This document shows, piece by piece, positions 24,268-32,831 of a stretch of 37,850 nucleotides of DNA (position 1 is the first letter of the stretch; every line of letters begins with the position of its first letter). This DNA is from Bacteroidota bacterium (GTDB taxonomy: Bacteria > Bacteroidota > Rhodothermia > Rhodothermales > Rubricoccaceae), in assembly GCA_022561755.1 (NCBI GenBank), contig JADFQN010000010.1, forward strand, positions 1 to 37,850, given 5' to 3'. Both the position numbers and the translations under genes were made by a program. The notes under the pieces are model-generated. The model did not search any database and was not told the DNA's origin. It saw only the letters and a list, made by a program, of their open reading frames with translations.

Positions 24268-24834
24268 CTAGGAGGCGTCGTGTTCCACGATCCAATCGGC
24301 AGCAGCGGCTATGCCCGTTACGACGATATCTGCGGCGGGTGTTTCCTTGTGGTTCTCGCCCTGTCCTGTAAGCACGAGAACAGTCTTCATGCCCAGCTTT
24401 TCGGCGGGGATGAGGTCGGAGGCTTTGTCGCCCACCATGAACGACAGCGCCGGGTCGATGTCGTGCTCGCGCATGGCGCGCTCGAACAGCCCCGTGCCTG
24501 GCTTGCGGTCCTCGTGCCTGACGGCGAACTCGGGAACGATGCCTTTCACATGGTATGGGCTGATGTAGAACGCGTCGACCTGGGCACCCAAATCCTCCAG
24601 ATCCTTTTGCACAGCATCATGTAATCGGTTCACATCATCCGCTGTGTAGAGCCCTCGTGCGATGCCTGCCTGGTTGGTAACGACGATTACGAGGAAGCCT
24701 GCCTCGTTCAGTTTGTGGATGGCTTCGCGGGCGCCGTCGATCCAATGGAAATCCCGCACTCGGTGGACGTAGTGGAGGCCACGCTCGTCATTTAATGTGC
24801 CATCACGGTCCAGGAAAGCAGCTTTTCTAGCCAT
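24268..24834 (-). CDS. gmhB: D-glycero-D-manno-heptose bisphosphate phosphatase-like HAD enzyme (GmhB)
   Basis: A 188-aa HAD phosphatase expected to remove the 7-phosphate of D-glycero-D-manno-heptose 1,7-bisphosphate. Motif I is AAFLDRDGTLN with both nucleophile Asp residues, motif II VTNQAGIARG, motif III Lys in EDRKPGTGLF, motif IV MVGDKASDLIPAEKLG. The Cys-rich zinc loop of classical GmhB (CxH ... CxC) is missing: the region reads SPYHVKGIVPEFAVRHEDRKP, with no cysteine. It overlaps gmhA by 8 bases, supporting a shared pathway. Its TAG stop is part of the CTAG bordering a family A element. A related histidinol-phosphatase role is less likely given the context. Confidence 0.88.
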   Translation of the reverse strand: MARKAAFLDRDGTLNDERGLHYVHRVRDFHWIDGAREAIHKLNEAGFLVIVVTNQAGIARGLYTADDVNRLHDAVQKDLEDLGAQVDAFYISPYHVKGIVPEFAVRHEDRKPGTGLFERAMREHDIDPALSFMVGDKASDLIPAEKLGMKTVLVLTGQGENHKETPAADIVVTGIAAAADWIVEHDAS

Positions 24835-25432
24835 CGTCCTTGCTGAACATGATCCTCTCGACCAGCGCGCAGAGGACGTGCCCGCACAGTTCGTGGCCTT
24901 CCTGGATGCGGGGAGTATCCTCGCTCGGAATAGAGATTACTACGTCACAGATCCCGGTCATCCGCCCTTCACCCTTTCCTGTGAAGCCAACGGACAGCGC
25001 GCCTTTCTCCCGAGCGACTTCAAGGCCGCGCACGACGTTCGCCGAGTTTCCGCTGGTTGAGATACCGATGGCCACGTCGCCGGGTTGGATCAATCCGGAA
25101 AGCGGGCGGGCGAATACTTCCTCGAACCCGTAGTCGTTGCCGATGGCAGTGACCTGTGAGGAGTTGCCTGTGAGCGCGAACGCCGGAAGCGACGGGCGGT
25201 CAAGGTAGAAGCGGCCGGAGAACTCGGCGGCCCAGTGCTGGGCGTCGGCCGCGGAGCCTCCATTGCCGAAAAAGTACGCGCGGCCCCCGCTCCAAAATCG
25301 CTCGGCAATCTGCTCGGCCAAATCCGTGAGTAGCGGCGCCAGTTCCGCGACCGCCTCGTGAACATGTACGCTGTCCGCGATCTGCGCGTGCGCGAAACTC
25401 AGCAACGAATCGGTGGTGGCGTTCGGCGTCAC
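24827..25432 (-). CDS. gmhA: Sedoheptulose-7-phosphate isomerase GmhA
   Basis: Converts sedoheptulose 7-phosphate to D-glycero-D-manno-heptose 7-phosphate, the first step of heptose activation. It is a 201-aa SIS-domain protein. It shows FFGNGGSAADAQHWAAEFSGRF near residue 54, GNDYGFEEVFARPL, the phosphate-binding GISTSGNSANVVRGL, and the C-terminal EGHELCGHVLCALVE with the conserved Glu/His. Length and motifs match GmhA rather than DiaA. It is upstream of and overlapping gmhB. Confidence 0.94.
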   Translation of the reverse strand: MTPNATTDSLLSFAHAQIADSVHVHEAVAELAPLLTDLAEQIAERFWSGGRAYFFGNGGSAADAQHWAAEFSGRFYLDRPSLPAFALTGNSSQVTAIGNDYGFEEVFARPLSGLIQPGDVAIGISTSGNSANVVRGLEVAREKGALSVGFTGKGEGRMTGICDVVISIPSEDTPRIQEGHELCGHVLCALVERIMFSKDDG

Positions 25433-25489
25433 GGCAAATTGAATGGGCTCAGCCCGAAGCTACCGCGCGATCTCAGCCGCAACCACTAG

Positions 25490-25646
25490 GAGCCTGTCTG
25501 ACTAAGGGGATTGTAACGAGGCGAGTGAGGAATCGAGAACATTTTTTCGATCTTTTGAAGCGCATAGTGGGGCTACGCAATGAAAAAGATCGGAGAAACG
25601 GGCCGATTTATCGCCGCAGTAGATCCGTCCTTAGTCAGACAGGCTC
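25490..25646. mobile_element. MITE-like element, family B
   Basis: A 157-bp element with 18-bp perfect terminal inverted repeats (GAGCCTGTCTGACTAAGG) flanked by direct CTAG on both sides (25486-25489 and 25647-25650). There is no transposase ORF. An internal hairpin spans about 25540-25600, with a stem CGATCTTTT/AAAAGATCG extended by G-T pairs and a GGGG-containing loop. It sits between gmhA and the AI-2E gene and may influence the 3' end of the AI-2E transcript or the expression of gmhA. Confidence 0.75.
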
Positions 25647-25671
25647 CTAGCACTTCTCCACGGGTAGTGAG

Positions 25672-26754
25672 TCATGCGTCGGAAGCAACGGGCTCGGGCA
25701 GAGGCTCCGGCGCTTTCGGAACGTTCTCCGGGCCAAGCAGTACGGCAACCCAGCGCGTCTCCTCACTGCTCTCCAGGGCAATCTTGACCGTAACCGACAG
25801 TGGCACGGACAGGATGAGACCCATGGGGCCGAGCACCCATCCCCAGAAAATCAATGAGAAGAACACCACCAGTGGCGAAAGTCCGACGCCGCGTCCCATC
25901 CAACGCGGCTCGATCATGTTTCCCATCACTATGTTAATCACCAGAAAACCGAGGACCACGAGCAGGGCGGCGCCCAGGCTGATTTGCACAAGTGCGAGCA
26001 GGGAAGCCGGAATGGCTGCGAGGATCGAACCGATGTTCGGGATGTAGTTGAGGAGGAAGGCCAGAAGACCCCAGAGAAGCGGAAAATCGACGCCCAGGAT
26101 GGCAAGCCAGACGGCAACGAGTGTACCAGTAACCAGGCTCACCATTGTCTTGATGACGAGGTACTGCTTCATGCCCGACGCGAACGCGGCGATCTGAGGA
26201 AATGAAGAGCCTTCGCGGTGGAAAGCTCGTTGCACCTTTACGCGGAACGACGAAGCTTCGAGTAAGATGAAAACAACGGTCAGGAGAATCAGCAGGCCGT
26301 TGGCGAGGGTGTCGCCCACACCGTTTAGTAGGGTTGCGACGAGGCTCAGCGCAACGCCTGGGTCAATGGTGTCCTGCAGTTGGGCGCTATCGGGTACCTC
26401 GAATCCGCGCTCTGCGAACCACGCCAGCAAATCGGCGACCTGTGTACCCAAACGCGCCTGGTAGAACGGTAGTGTTTGCACAAAGGCGGTCAACGACGAA
26501 CCCACGAAAGCCGCAATTGCAAACACCACGGCTACGACACCTAGCACAACAAACAAGACGGCAAGCACTTTCGGCACACGCCACGAGCGCAGCTTGTTGA
26601 CGGCCGGGAGACAGGCGAACGCTACGAACGCGGCGACCAGCATGGGCACGACCACCGGCCGCGCCGAGCGCAGGCCGGCGATAACGATTACCAGAGCCGC
26701 GGCGGCGACGAGCCCCCGCACCACATGGCTTCGCCGTTGTTGCTCGATCAGCAT
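25672..26754 (-). CDS. AI-2E transporter family (PerM/YdiK-like) membrane protein
   Basis: A 360-aa polytopic membrane protein. N-terminal paired hydrophobic segments (residues 13-75), a periplasmic-like stretch, and a C-terminal block of segments contain the family landmarks LLNYIPNIGSILAAIPASLLALVQ and GNMIEPRWMGRGVGLSPLVVFFSLIFWGWVLGPMG. The family is called AI-2E exporter, but members have various or unknown substrates, including Na+/H+ antiport in some. It lies within the heptose gene group, probably by chance of synteny; a role in sugar export is not supported by sequence. Confidence 0.9.
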   Translation of the reverse strand: MLIEQQRRSHVVRGLVAAAALVIVIAGLRSARPVVVPMLVAAFVAFACLPAVNKLRSWRVPKVLAVLFVVLGVVAVVFAIAAFVGSSLTAFVQTLPFYQARLGTQVADLLAWFAERGFEVPDSAQLQDTIDPGVALSLVATLLNGVGDTLANGLLILLTVVFILLEASSFRVKVQRAFHREGSSFPQIAAFASGMKQYLVIKTMVSLVTGTLVAVWLAILGVDFPLLWGLLAFLLNYIPNIGSILAAIPASLLALVQISLGAALLVVLGFLVINIVMGNMIEPRWMGRGVGLSPLVVFFSLIFWGWVLGPMGLILSVPLSVTVKIALESSEETRWVAVLLGPENVPKAPEPLPEPVASDA

Positions 26755-26827
26755 TCAGGCTTGGTTTGGCATTCTCAGCAGCAGTATACGCGTGAATCCG
26801 AGGCGGTTTCGGGGCCCCTTGCAAGAG

Positions 26828-27856
26828 TCAGCGCGTCCATGTTTCCAGCCCACGGTCGGTAAAGCTAAAGTGGACGACTTCGGCATTGTGCGCCTCGATG
26901 GCCTGCTCCACCTCGTGCCTCCGGTCGAAGGCCGTGAAGAAGAACATGAAGCCGCCGCCGCCCGCGCCGGAGACCTTTCCGCCGAGCGCGCCGGCGTTCC
27001 GCGCAGCCGTGTAGATGGCGTCGATTTCTGGATTGCTTATCCCGTCCGCCATCCGCTGCTTCACTCCCCAGGCCTCATGGGGGCGCTCGCCGAAGAGTTG
27101 GAGGTCGCCGGTAAGCAGGACGCGCTTCATTTCAGAGGCGAGGTCGCGCGTACGATCCATCGCTGCGACCGCCTTGCTGTCCTTGTTGCGAAAGTTCTCG
27201 ATCTGCTGCTCGATGATGGTGGAGGATAGGCGACTGCGGCCCGTCCACGCCAATACCAGCGAATATTCCAACTCCCAGATGGTTTCGGAAGGGATCCGCA
27301 GCGGGTTGACGAGTACGTCATCGCCCCTGAACTCCATGAAGTTAAAGCCGCCGAACGCCGCCGCGTACTGGTCCTGCCGCCCGCCGGGCATGCCCAGGTC
27401 TTCGCGTTCAATCTTGTAGGCCAGCCGAGCGATTTCGTACCGATCCAGCCCCGTCCGCAGCCACGCTTCAAACGCGCCGATGAGGGCAACGACCATCGTG
27501 GACGACGCGCCGAGCCCCGAACCTGGAGGCGCATCGGTGTGGGTGAATAGATCGAATCCCTGCCCCGGCTTATGGCCCACTACGTCCATACCTCGAACGG
27601 CGCCGAGGGCCAGCTTCATTTTCCCGGAGTCCTCCGGAAGGCCGTCCACGGCGGCAAGCTCAAGCTCTTCGTCATAATCCAATGACCGTAGCCGGATGGC
27701 GCCCGAGTCGTTGGGAACGAGCGTTACATAGGCATACCGGTTGATGGTGGCGTTGAGCACGAGGCCTCCCCGCTCGTCCGCGTAGGGCGAAACGTCGGTG
27801 CCGCCGCCGCCGAAAGCGATGCGGAGCGGGGCGCGAGATCGGATGGTATGCGTCAT
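26828..27856 (-). CDS. hddA: D-glycero-D-manno-heptose 7-phosphate kinase, HddA-type GHMP kinase
   Basis: GHMP-superfamily kinase expected to phosphorylate heptose 7-phosphate at C1. It is 342 aa from the ATG; the track begins at a TTG one codon earlier. Motifs are RSRAPLRIAFGGGGTDVSPY (N-terminal), the ATP-binding PPGSGLGASSTMVVALIGA near residue 110, DLGMPGGRQDQYAAAFGGFNFMEF, and the C-terminal GGKVSGAGGGGFMFF. The GGGGTD and GGRQDQYA patterns are those of HddA and related sugar kinases. Together with GmhA, GmhB and the HddC-like gene, it completes a nucleotide-heptose pathway. Confidence 0.9.
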   Translation of the reverse strand: MTHTIRSRAPLRIAFGGGGTDVSPYADERGGLVLNATINRYAYVTLVPNDSGAIRLRSLDYDEELELAAVDGLPEDSGKMKLALGAVRGMDVVGHKPGQGFDLFTHTDAPPGSGLGASSTMVVALIGAFEAWLRTGLDRYEIARLAYKIEREDLGMPGGRQDQYAAAFGGFNFMEFRGDDVLVNPLRIPSETIWELEYSLVLAWTGRSRLSSTIIEQQIENFRNKDSKAVAAMDRTRDLASEMKRVLLTGDLQLFGERPHEAWGVKQRMADGISNPEIDAIYTAARNAGALGGKVSGAGGGGFMFFFTAFDRRHEVEQAIEAHNAEVVHFSFTDRGLETWTR

Positions 27857-27866
27857 CAAAGCCTAC

Positions 27867-27995
27867 GGGGTACACCGTCGGCATACCCAAGAGTAGAGAA
27901 GAGAGTTGGGGCACACCGACGGTGTGCCCCAACCGGTGGTATGCCCTGACGACCAGCGTACTCGAAACAGTAAGGTCATACCGGCGGTGTGACCC
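27867..27995. repeat. Three related palindromes between hddA and hddC
   Basis: The units are GGGGTACACCG..CGGCATACCC (27867-27888), a near-perfect 27-bp palindrome with arm TTGGGGCACACCG (27906-27932), and GGTCATACCG..CGGTGTGACC (27974-27995). A half-unit (CGGTGGTATGCCC) sits between the last two. The consensus is about GG(G/T)YAYACCG-n-CGGYRTRCC. They fall between co-directional genes and could act as mRNA stem-loops. Confidence 0.65.
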
Positions 27996-28026
27996 AACGG
28001 AAAACAGGCGGCATATAGAGGGTGCG

Positions 28027-28758
28027 TCAAGCTAACATCAGGGTCGCGCGGGCGTAGTCTTCGGGCGTGCCGATATCGAGGAATGGGGCCGCGGGATAAC
28101 GCAGTGCCCACAACTCACCTCTCTTCGCCAGACGTGGAAAGACAACACGCTCCAGACTCACGCGCTCGTCCCTCGGGCCATCTGCCAGCGCGTCCGGTGC
28201 AAGCACGTAGACCCCCGCGTTGATCCATGCCGGACCTGCCGCCGTCGCCTCCTCGGCCTCCTTCTCGGCAAACCCCGTCACGCGTACGGGTGCATTATTC
28301 TCGGCCTCCTCGAAGAGCACGCGCCCGTAGCGGTCGGCGGAATCAACCTTCGCAAGCGCTAACGTGGCTTTGGCAGCGGGCGTGGTGTGGTGGGCTTCCA
28401 CGAGTTCGGCAACGGAGCCCCCGAAGAACGTATCGCCGTTCATCGCGACGAACGGGCCTTGTATTTCTGCCTCTTTTGTAGCGAACGCCAGTGCGCCGCC
28501 TGTGCCCAGCGGCCTGGGCTCTTGTACACACCGCACGTTCATGCCGTCCGGCGAATGCTCGGCAATAAATGCCTCCACCTGCTCTCCCAAATGCCCTGTA
28601 GAAAGCACAACGTCGCCCACGCCCTCCGTGGCCAGATGCTTCAGGAGGTGCTGCAAAAATGGCCTGCCGGCCACGGGGGCGAGCACCTTCGGGCGATCAT
28701 CAACAACCGACCGCAGCCGGGCGCCAAAACCGCCAGCGAGGATGATAACGGGGAGCAC
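28027..28758 (-). CDS. hddC: Heptose-1-phosphate nucleotidyltransferase (HddC-like)
   Basis: A sugar nucleotidyltransferase of the GT-A-like NTP_transferase family, expected to form an NDP-heptose (GDP-linked in HddC systems). It is 243 aa from the GTG at 28758 (MLPVIILAGGFGARLRSVV). The track start adds residues from spacer DNA. Motifs are LAGGFGARLRSVVDDRPKVLAPVAGRPF (pyrophosphorylase signature with Lys), QEPRPLGTGGALAFA, MNGDTFFGGS with the metal-binding Asp, and FLDIGTPEDYARA. Nucleotide preference cannot be read reliably; GDP is inferred from HddA-type context. Confidence 0.87.
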   Translation of the reverse strand: MLPVIILAGGFGARLRSVVDDRPKVLAPVAGRPFLQHLLKHLATEGVGDVVLSTGHLGEQVEAFIAEHSPDGMNVRCVQEPRPLGTGGALAFATKEAEIQGPFVAMNGDTFFGGSVAELVEAHHTTPAAKATLALAKVDSADRYGRVLFEEAENNAPVRVTGFAEKEAEEATAAGPAWINAGVYVLAPDALADGPRDERVSLERVVFPRLAKRGELWALRYPAAPFLDIGTPEDYARATLMLA

Positions 28759-28945
28759 GGGCCGAACGGTGAAGTCTGAACGATGAAAGCTGAAGGTCTT
28801 CGGAAGATGCACAATTCCTTTATCGGAGGCCCGGTATTCTCATACAGGGTGTCATCCAAACCGGTATCCATCAGACGCCACGGCGAGTCGTCCTTCCCAG
28901 AGGCATCTCAACTCTCTTCAGCATTCGTCCTTCACCGCTCAGCGT

Positions 28946-30064
28946 TCAAATCAGCTCCTCAATGGCCTCATACAGCCGGTCCCACGAGTATTTCTTGCGT
29001 TCGCGGCGGACGCCTTCCGAAAGCGCCGCCTCCAGCCCTTCCTTGAAATAGCGGACGATGGCGGCGGCAAGCGCCTGGGGATCCTCCGGCGGCACGACCA
29101 GTCCGGCCACGCCGTCGGGGACGACCTCGGCCAACCCGCCTACATCCGTGATGATGAGCGGCCGCCCGAAGTGGAAGGCAATCTGGGCGACACCGCTCTG
29201 GGTGGCGGAGATATATGGCTGAACGACCACGTCGGCGGCGCAGAAATAGGCGGCCACCTGCTCGTCCGGAATGTAGTCGGCGGCGAATTGGATGGCGTCG
29301 CCGAGAGGCGCAGCCTGCGCGCGGAGCGCATCCTCGTCGGCGTAGAACTCGCCGGCCACGACAAGGCGGGCATTCGGGATTTGCTCGAGGACGCGAGGCA
29401 TCGCCCCCAGCAGCACGTGCAGGCCCTTGTACCGGCGGATGAAGCCGAAGAAGAGGAGCATCACATCCGAGCCAAAGCCGAGCGATGCGCGCGCCTGCGC
29501 CTTCGGGATGGCCTCACCGAAGACATCGTACACCGGGTGCGCAACCTGCCGGACGGCCACGCCCAGCTTCAGCGACTCCACGTCGTGGTGCACCTGGTCG
29601 GACATGACGATAAGGCCGTCGCAGGCACCGAGCACGTAGCGGCCAAACGCCTTATCTCCCGGCCGCCGCTCATGGGGAATTGCATTATCCACGACTGCGA
29701 TCACCTTCACTCCGTGCTTTCGTAGCCTACGCGCCATGGCGCCAAACGCGGGAGCGAAAAACGGCATCCAATACTTGAAGACAACTACATCGGCTCCTTT
29801 TTCGAGGATCGCGTCGGCGGTGCGCTTCCAGGTGAGCGGATTGAGCGTGTCCAGCAGCCTCGGCGCCGGTTCGGCGGGCGCAGGCCCTTCGGCGTACTGC
29901 GTTTTCCCCGGAAACAGCCACGCAGGGTACTGCCTCCGGAATGTGACGGTGCTGACGAAAAAGCCGCGATTGGCCAGGCCAATCTCCATCGCGTGCAGAA
30001 AATGGGCGATTCCGCCGCGATATGGCCAAAACGGGCCGACGAGTATGAGACGCTGAGGCTTCAC
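28946..30064 (-). CDS. Glycosyltransferase family 4 protein
   Basis: A 372-aa GT-B retaining glycosyltransferase. The N-terminal domain has VGPFWPYRGGIAHFLHAMEIGL, typical of the acceptor-side G-loop of GT4. The C-terminal domain has LLFFGFIRRYKGLHVLLGAM, VVAGEFY, and the donor-binding ATQSGVAQIAFHFGRPLIITDVGGLAEVV with the E-X7-E-like region (GLAEVVPDGVAGLVVPPEDP). Location beside heptose activation genes suggests it transfers heptose or another sugar into a surface glycan. It lies 187 bases upstream of hddC in the same direction. The donor is unproven. Confidence 0.88.
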   Translation of the reverse strand: MKPQRLILVGPFWPYRGGIAHFLHAMEIGLANRGFFVSTVTFRRQYPAWLFPGKTQYAEGPAPAEPAPRLLDTLNPLTWKRTADAILEKGADVVVFKYWMPFFAPAFGAMARRLRKHGVKVIAVVDNAIPHERRPGDKAFGRYVLGACDGLIVMSDQVHHDVESLKLGVAVRQVAHPVYDVFGEAIPKAQARASLGFGSDVMLLFFGFIRRYKGLHVLLGAMPRVLEQIPNARLVVAGEFYADEDALRAQAAPLGDAIQFAADYIPDEQVAAYFCAADVVVQPYISATQSGVAQIAFHFGRPLIITDVGGLAEVVPDGVAGLVVPPEDPQALAAAIVRYFKEGLEAALSEGVRRERKKYSWDRLYEAIEELI

Positions 30065-30224
30065 GCGTAAAATAGCCTGGCCATTGAAAGCTTTCTACGA
30101 AACCCCTTGCGTGACATTGCAGCTTACTGTTCAATTAAATAGGACAATCGGCAGGGTCGTGTAATGCACGGTGTGCCTCGCACGAAGCGCATTAATACTC
30201 GCCGCCCCTCTCTCCCTTCCCCTT

Positions 30225-31445
30225 ATGCGCACAACCTTGAATTTCCTCGCTCTCTCCCTGCTTCTCCCCGTCCAGGTTGCTGCGCAGAATCTACCGATCA
30301 CGGCGCTGCCGTTCCTGGAGATCCCGCCGTCCCCGGCAATCAATGCGATGGGCGGCGCGGGCGTGGCGCTCCCCTCGTCCGATCCGCACGCGTTCCTGTA
30401 CAACCCGGCGCACCTCGGCATTGCGGCGCGCGATACCAGGGCCGCCGGCACGTTGTACCCTGGCGGATCCACCGACTGGCTTGCGATTGGCGATCTGAGT
30501 GTGGGAAGTACGGCGCTCTCGGCGGGCGTGGATTTGCGGCCGTTGGGCATTCCTTTTGTTGCCGGAATTGGCCTAGCGCAAACAGCCCTCCAGTTCAGCG
30601 AACGCGTTTTGGTGGATGAGTTCGGCGAAGCCATTGCATCGTACCAACCCCGCGACATGTACCGAGCGCTTTCACTGGGAGTGGCCACGACCGGTGCGGC
30701 GCGATTGGGCATCGGGGCAACCACCCGCTACGTTACCTCCACCGACGGGGCCTCGATTGAGAACGAACGCCTCACCGTATCCAGTCTTCACGGATTCACG
30801 CTCGACCTCGGAGTGTTGGCAGAGGCCGACATTACACGGTTGCTTGGCCGCCCCTCTTTCGGGCGCGTACAGCCTACCCTGTCGGTTGCTGCGGGATATG
30901 CCCAATCCAACATTGGTGGTACTGTTGCTTACAGCGGTCAGTTTGCGGCCTCAGCCCTTCCCCGGACAGCGCGGCTGGGCTGGTCGGCTTCGGGCGGGCT
31001 GGCTATCCCGCTTGAGGCCACCTCCTTGCAAATTGTTCAGGCGGATGTCTCGGTACAAGCAGAGCACTTGCTCGTGCGCGAGAACGGCGTGGCCGACTAT
31101 TCCTACGAGCCCTTCCTAGGCAGCCTGAATGTGATCCGGAACGGCTTGCTCGGCCGGGGTTCCGCCACCATAACTGCCCGCCACGGCTACCGGATTGCAT
31201 TCCTTGAGTCGTTTTCGATCAGCCGGGGCGGCTTCGACGGCTGGGGATTTGAGGACGTGAAGACGCGGGGCATGGAGTTTCGCCTCGCCGGGCCGCTGAA
31301 AATCATCAGCGAGATCACCGGAAACCCCCGCCTCCTCGCCAATCTGGCCAACCGCTACGATGTGCGCATCACCCGCGCCGTCTACTTCTACGGCGGGCTC
31401 AACGAAAGCACGTTCAACGGGATCTCGTTTGTGGTGAAGCGGTGA
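30225..31445 (+). CDS. PorV/PorQ family outer-membrane beta-barrel protein
   Basis: 406 aa from the ATG giving a clean signal peptide (MRTTLNFLALSLLLPVQVAAQ). The track start 18 codons upstream lacks one. The mature N-terminus reads ITALPFLEIPPSPAINAMGGAGVALPSSD...YNPAHLG. This resembles the PorV/PorQ pattern (PFL-I-P-R-GGMG-VA----WNPA). Alternating hydrophobic strands to the end (NGISFVVKR) fit a FadL-like barrel. PorV shuttles type IX secretion cargo to the PorU sortase; PorQ anchors PorZ. The gene converges on a cargo remnant with a C-terminal sorting domain only three bases away. Exact subfamily is uncertain. Confidence 0.6.
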   Translation: MRTTLNFLALSLLLPVQVAAQNLPITALPFLEIPPSPAINAMGGAGVALPSSDPHAFLYNPAHLGIAARDTRAAGTLYPGGSTDWLAIGDLSVGSTALSAGVDLRPLGIPFVAGIGLAQTALQFSERVLVDEFGEAIASYQPRDMYRALSLGVATTGAARLGIGATTRYVTSTDGASIENERLTVSSLHGFTLDLGVLAEADITRLLGRPSFGRVQPTLSVAAGYAQSNIGGTVAYSGQFAASALPRTARLGWSASGGLAIPLEATSLQIVQADVSVQAEHLLVRENGVADYSYEPFLGSLNVIRNGLLGRGSATITARHGYRIAFLESFSISRGGFDGWGFEDVKTRGMEFRLAGPLKIISEITGNPRLLANLANRYDVRITRAVYFYGGLNESTFNGISFVVKR

Positions 31446-31448
31446 TAT

Positions 31449-32755
31449 CTAGCGCCGGATGGTGATTAACTGGCTCTTTGCGCCTACCCGAACGATGTAA
31501 ACCCCATCGGCAGAGCCGAGACATCGATTGCTGCGGGTATCACCGTGCAGGACACAGCCCTACCTACCATGTCGTATAGAACGACGGGTTCATCGATGTT
31601 GGCTCCGCGGATGGCGATTCTATCTGAGGCAGGATTCGGGAAAACGACAAGGGGCGTAGCGGAAGGAGAAGTTGCTCCCGGCTCAACAGCTACCGCTACC
31701 GGATCCGGAGTGCGGTACAATCCGGCTTCCGGAGGAAAACCTGAACTGGGACCACTGTACGTTATGACGATATATATCCGATCATCGGGACCCATCACAG
31801 GACTTTCAACACGGAAGCTTTCGGGCAATTCAAGACTCTGGTCCAGCCATGTCCACGTAGCACCTTCGTCCGCCATGCGGAAAACATCCGTTCGATTCCA
31901 ATAAGTTGTAACGCCAAAAACATCTCCTGTGCTCGCCTGAAGCAAAATGGGCCAATGATCATTCCCCTCGGGATCGAGGATCAGCCCACGTGGCTCCCAG
32001 ACGACACCGTCATCGCTACTGTATATGTTATTGCTCGGGAAGTCTGGCCCATCTGCCAGAACAAGTGCAAGACCGTTCGGGAGTACCTCTACGTCTTCAG
32101 CAGTGTATGGATAGTAGGTTTCTTTCCATAATTCAGAGGTTTGCCAAGTATGCCCTTCGTCGTCGGAGTATGCCACTCCACCAATACAAGCAGCAAGAAT
32201 TCTCTCAGTCGGCAACTGAACGAAATCAAAACATCTCCGAAAGGATCTGGCTCCGGTTACGGGATAAGGAGCCTCAACCCATGTATCACCACGGTCATTC
32301 GAATAGGGGATGTTATCGCTTGATGGAGCGATTAGGGTTCCGCGGTTCGTCTGAAAAAATCCAATTCGCTCGTAAAATTCGATGCCTTCCTTATGCACCA
32401 GAGCCCAAGACGCACCTCCGTTCGTGGTTCTTTGCAAACTCCAACCGAGGTTGGCGATAAGAGTATCTGAATTAACTATGCCGAAAGGGCCATGTGAAAA
32501 ATGGAGGCAATCACCTGAATATCCACTGCACCGTTCCTCCCATTCCTCTGAGCCAAGTGACAGGGCAACAAATCCATAGCGATGAATCCCTTACATGGTA
32601 CCATCACCATCAAATGCAATCGATTCAAATCTATAATCCTCGAGTTCCTCAACGGCGTAAATCTGCTCCCAGCCGTAGGTCTGTGCTTCTACGGTAGTGT
32701 CTCCATACGCGTGGCTTGCGAGGAGACATGCGAGAAAGTGGAGCGTACGATTCAC
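31449..32755 (-). pseudogene. Broken Asp-box (sialidase-like propeller) protein with type IX C-terminal sorting domain
   Basis: Hand translation from the GTG at 32755 gives a signal-like N-terminus (VNRTLHFLACLLASHAYG). The reading frame then meets an in-frame TAA at 32591-32593 (codon 55) and continues in the same frame as the track ORF. Five Asp-box-like repeats follow (TTNGGASW, SNDRGDTW, SDDEGHTW, SSDDGVVW, MADEGATW). The sorting domain begins VVFPNPASDRIAIRGA. At a run of four C on the plus strand (31502-31505) one base appears missing. The zero frame ends MGFTSFG, whereas the shifted frame gives MGVYIVRVGAKSQLITIRR and a TAG at 31449. The region looks A+T-richer than its neighbours. It may be a decayed secreted lectin/sialidase-like protein or carry sequencing errors. 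Confidence 0.75.
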
Positions 32756-32831
32756 CTTACTGCGTCATGTTGTGTGAACTCAGAATACCAAGCAGCGTGA
32801 ACATACCGCAGGGAAAATCCTAGTCCCCGCT

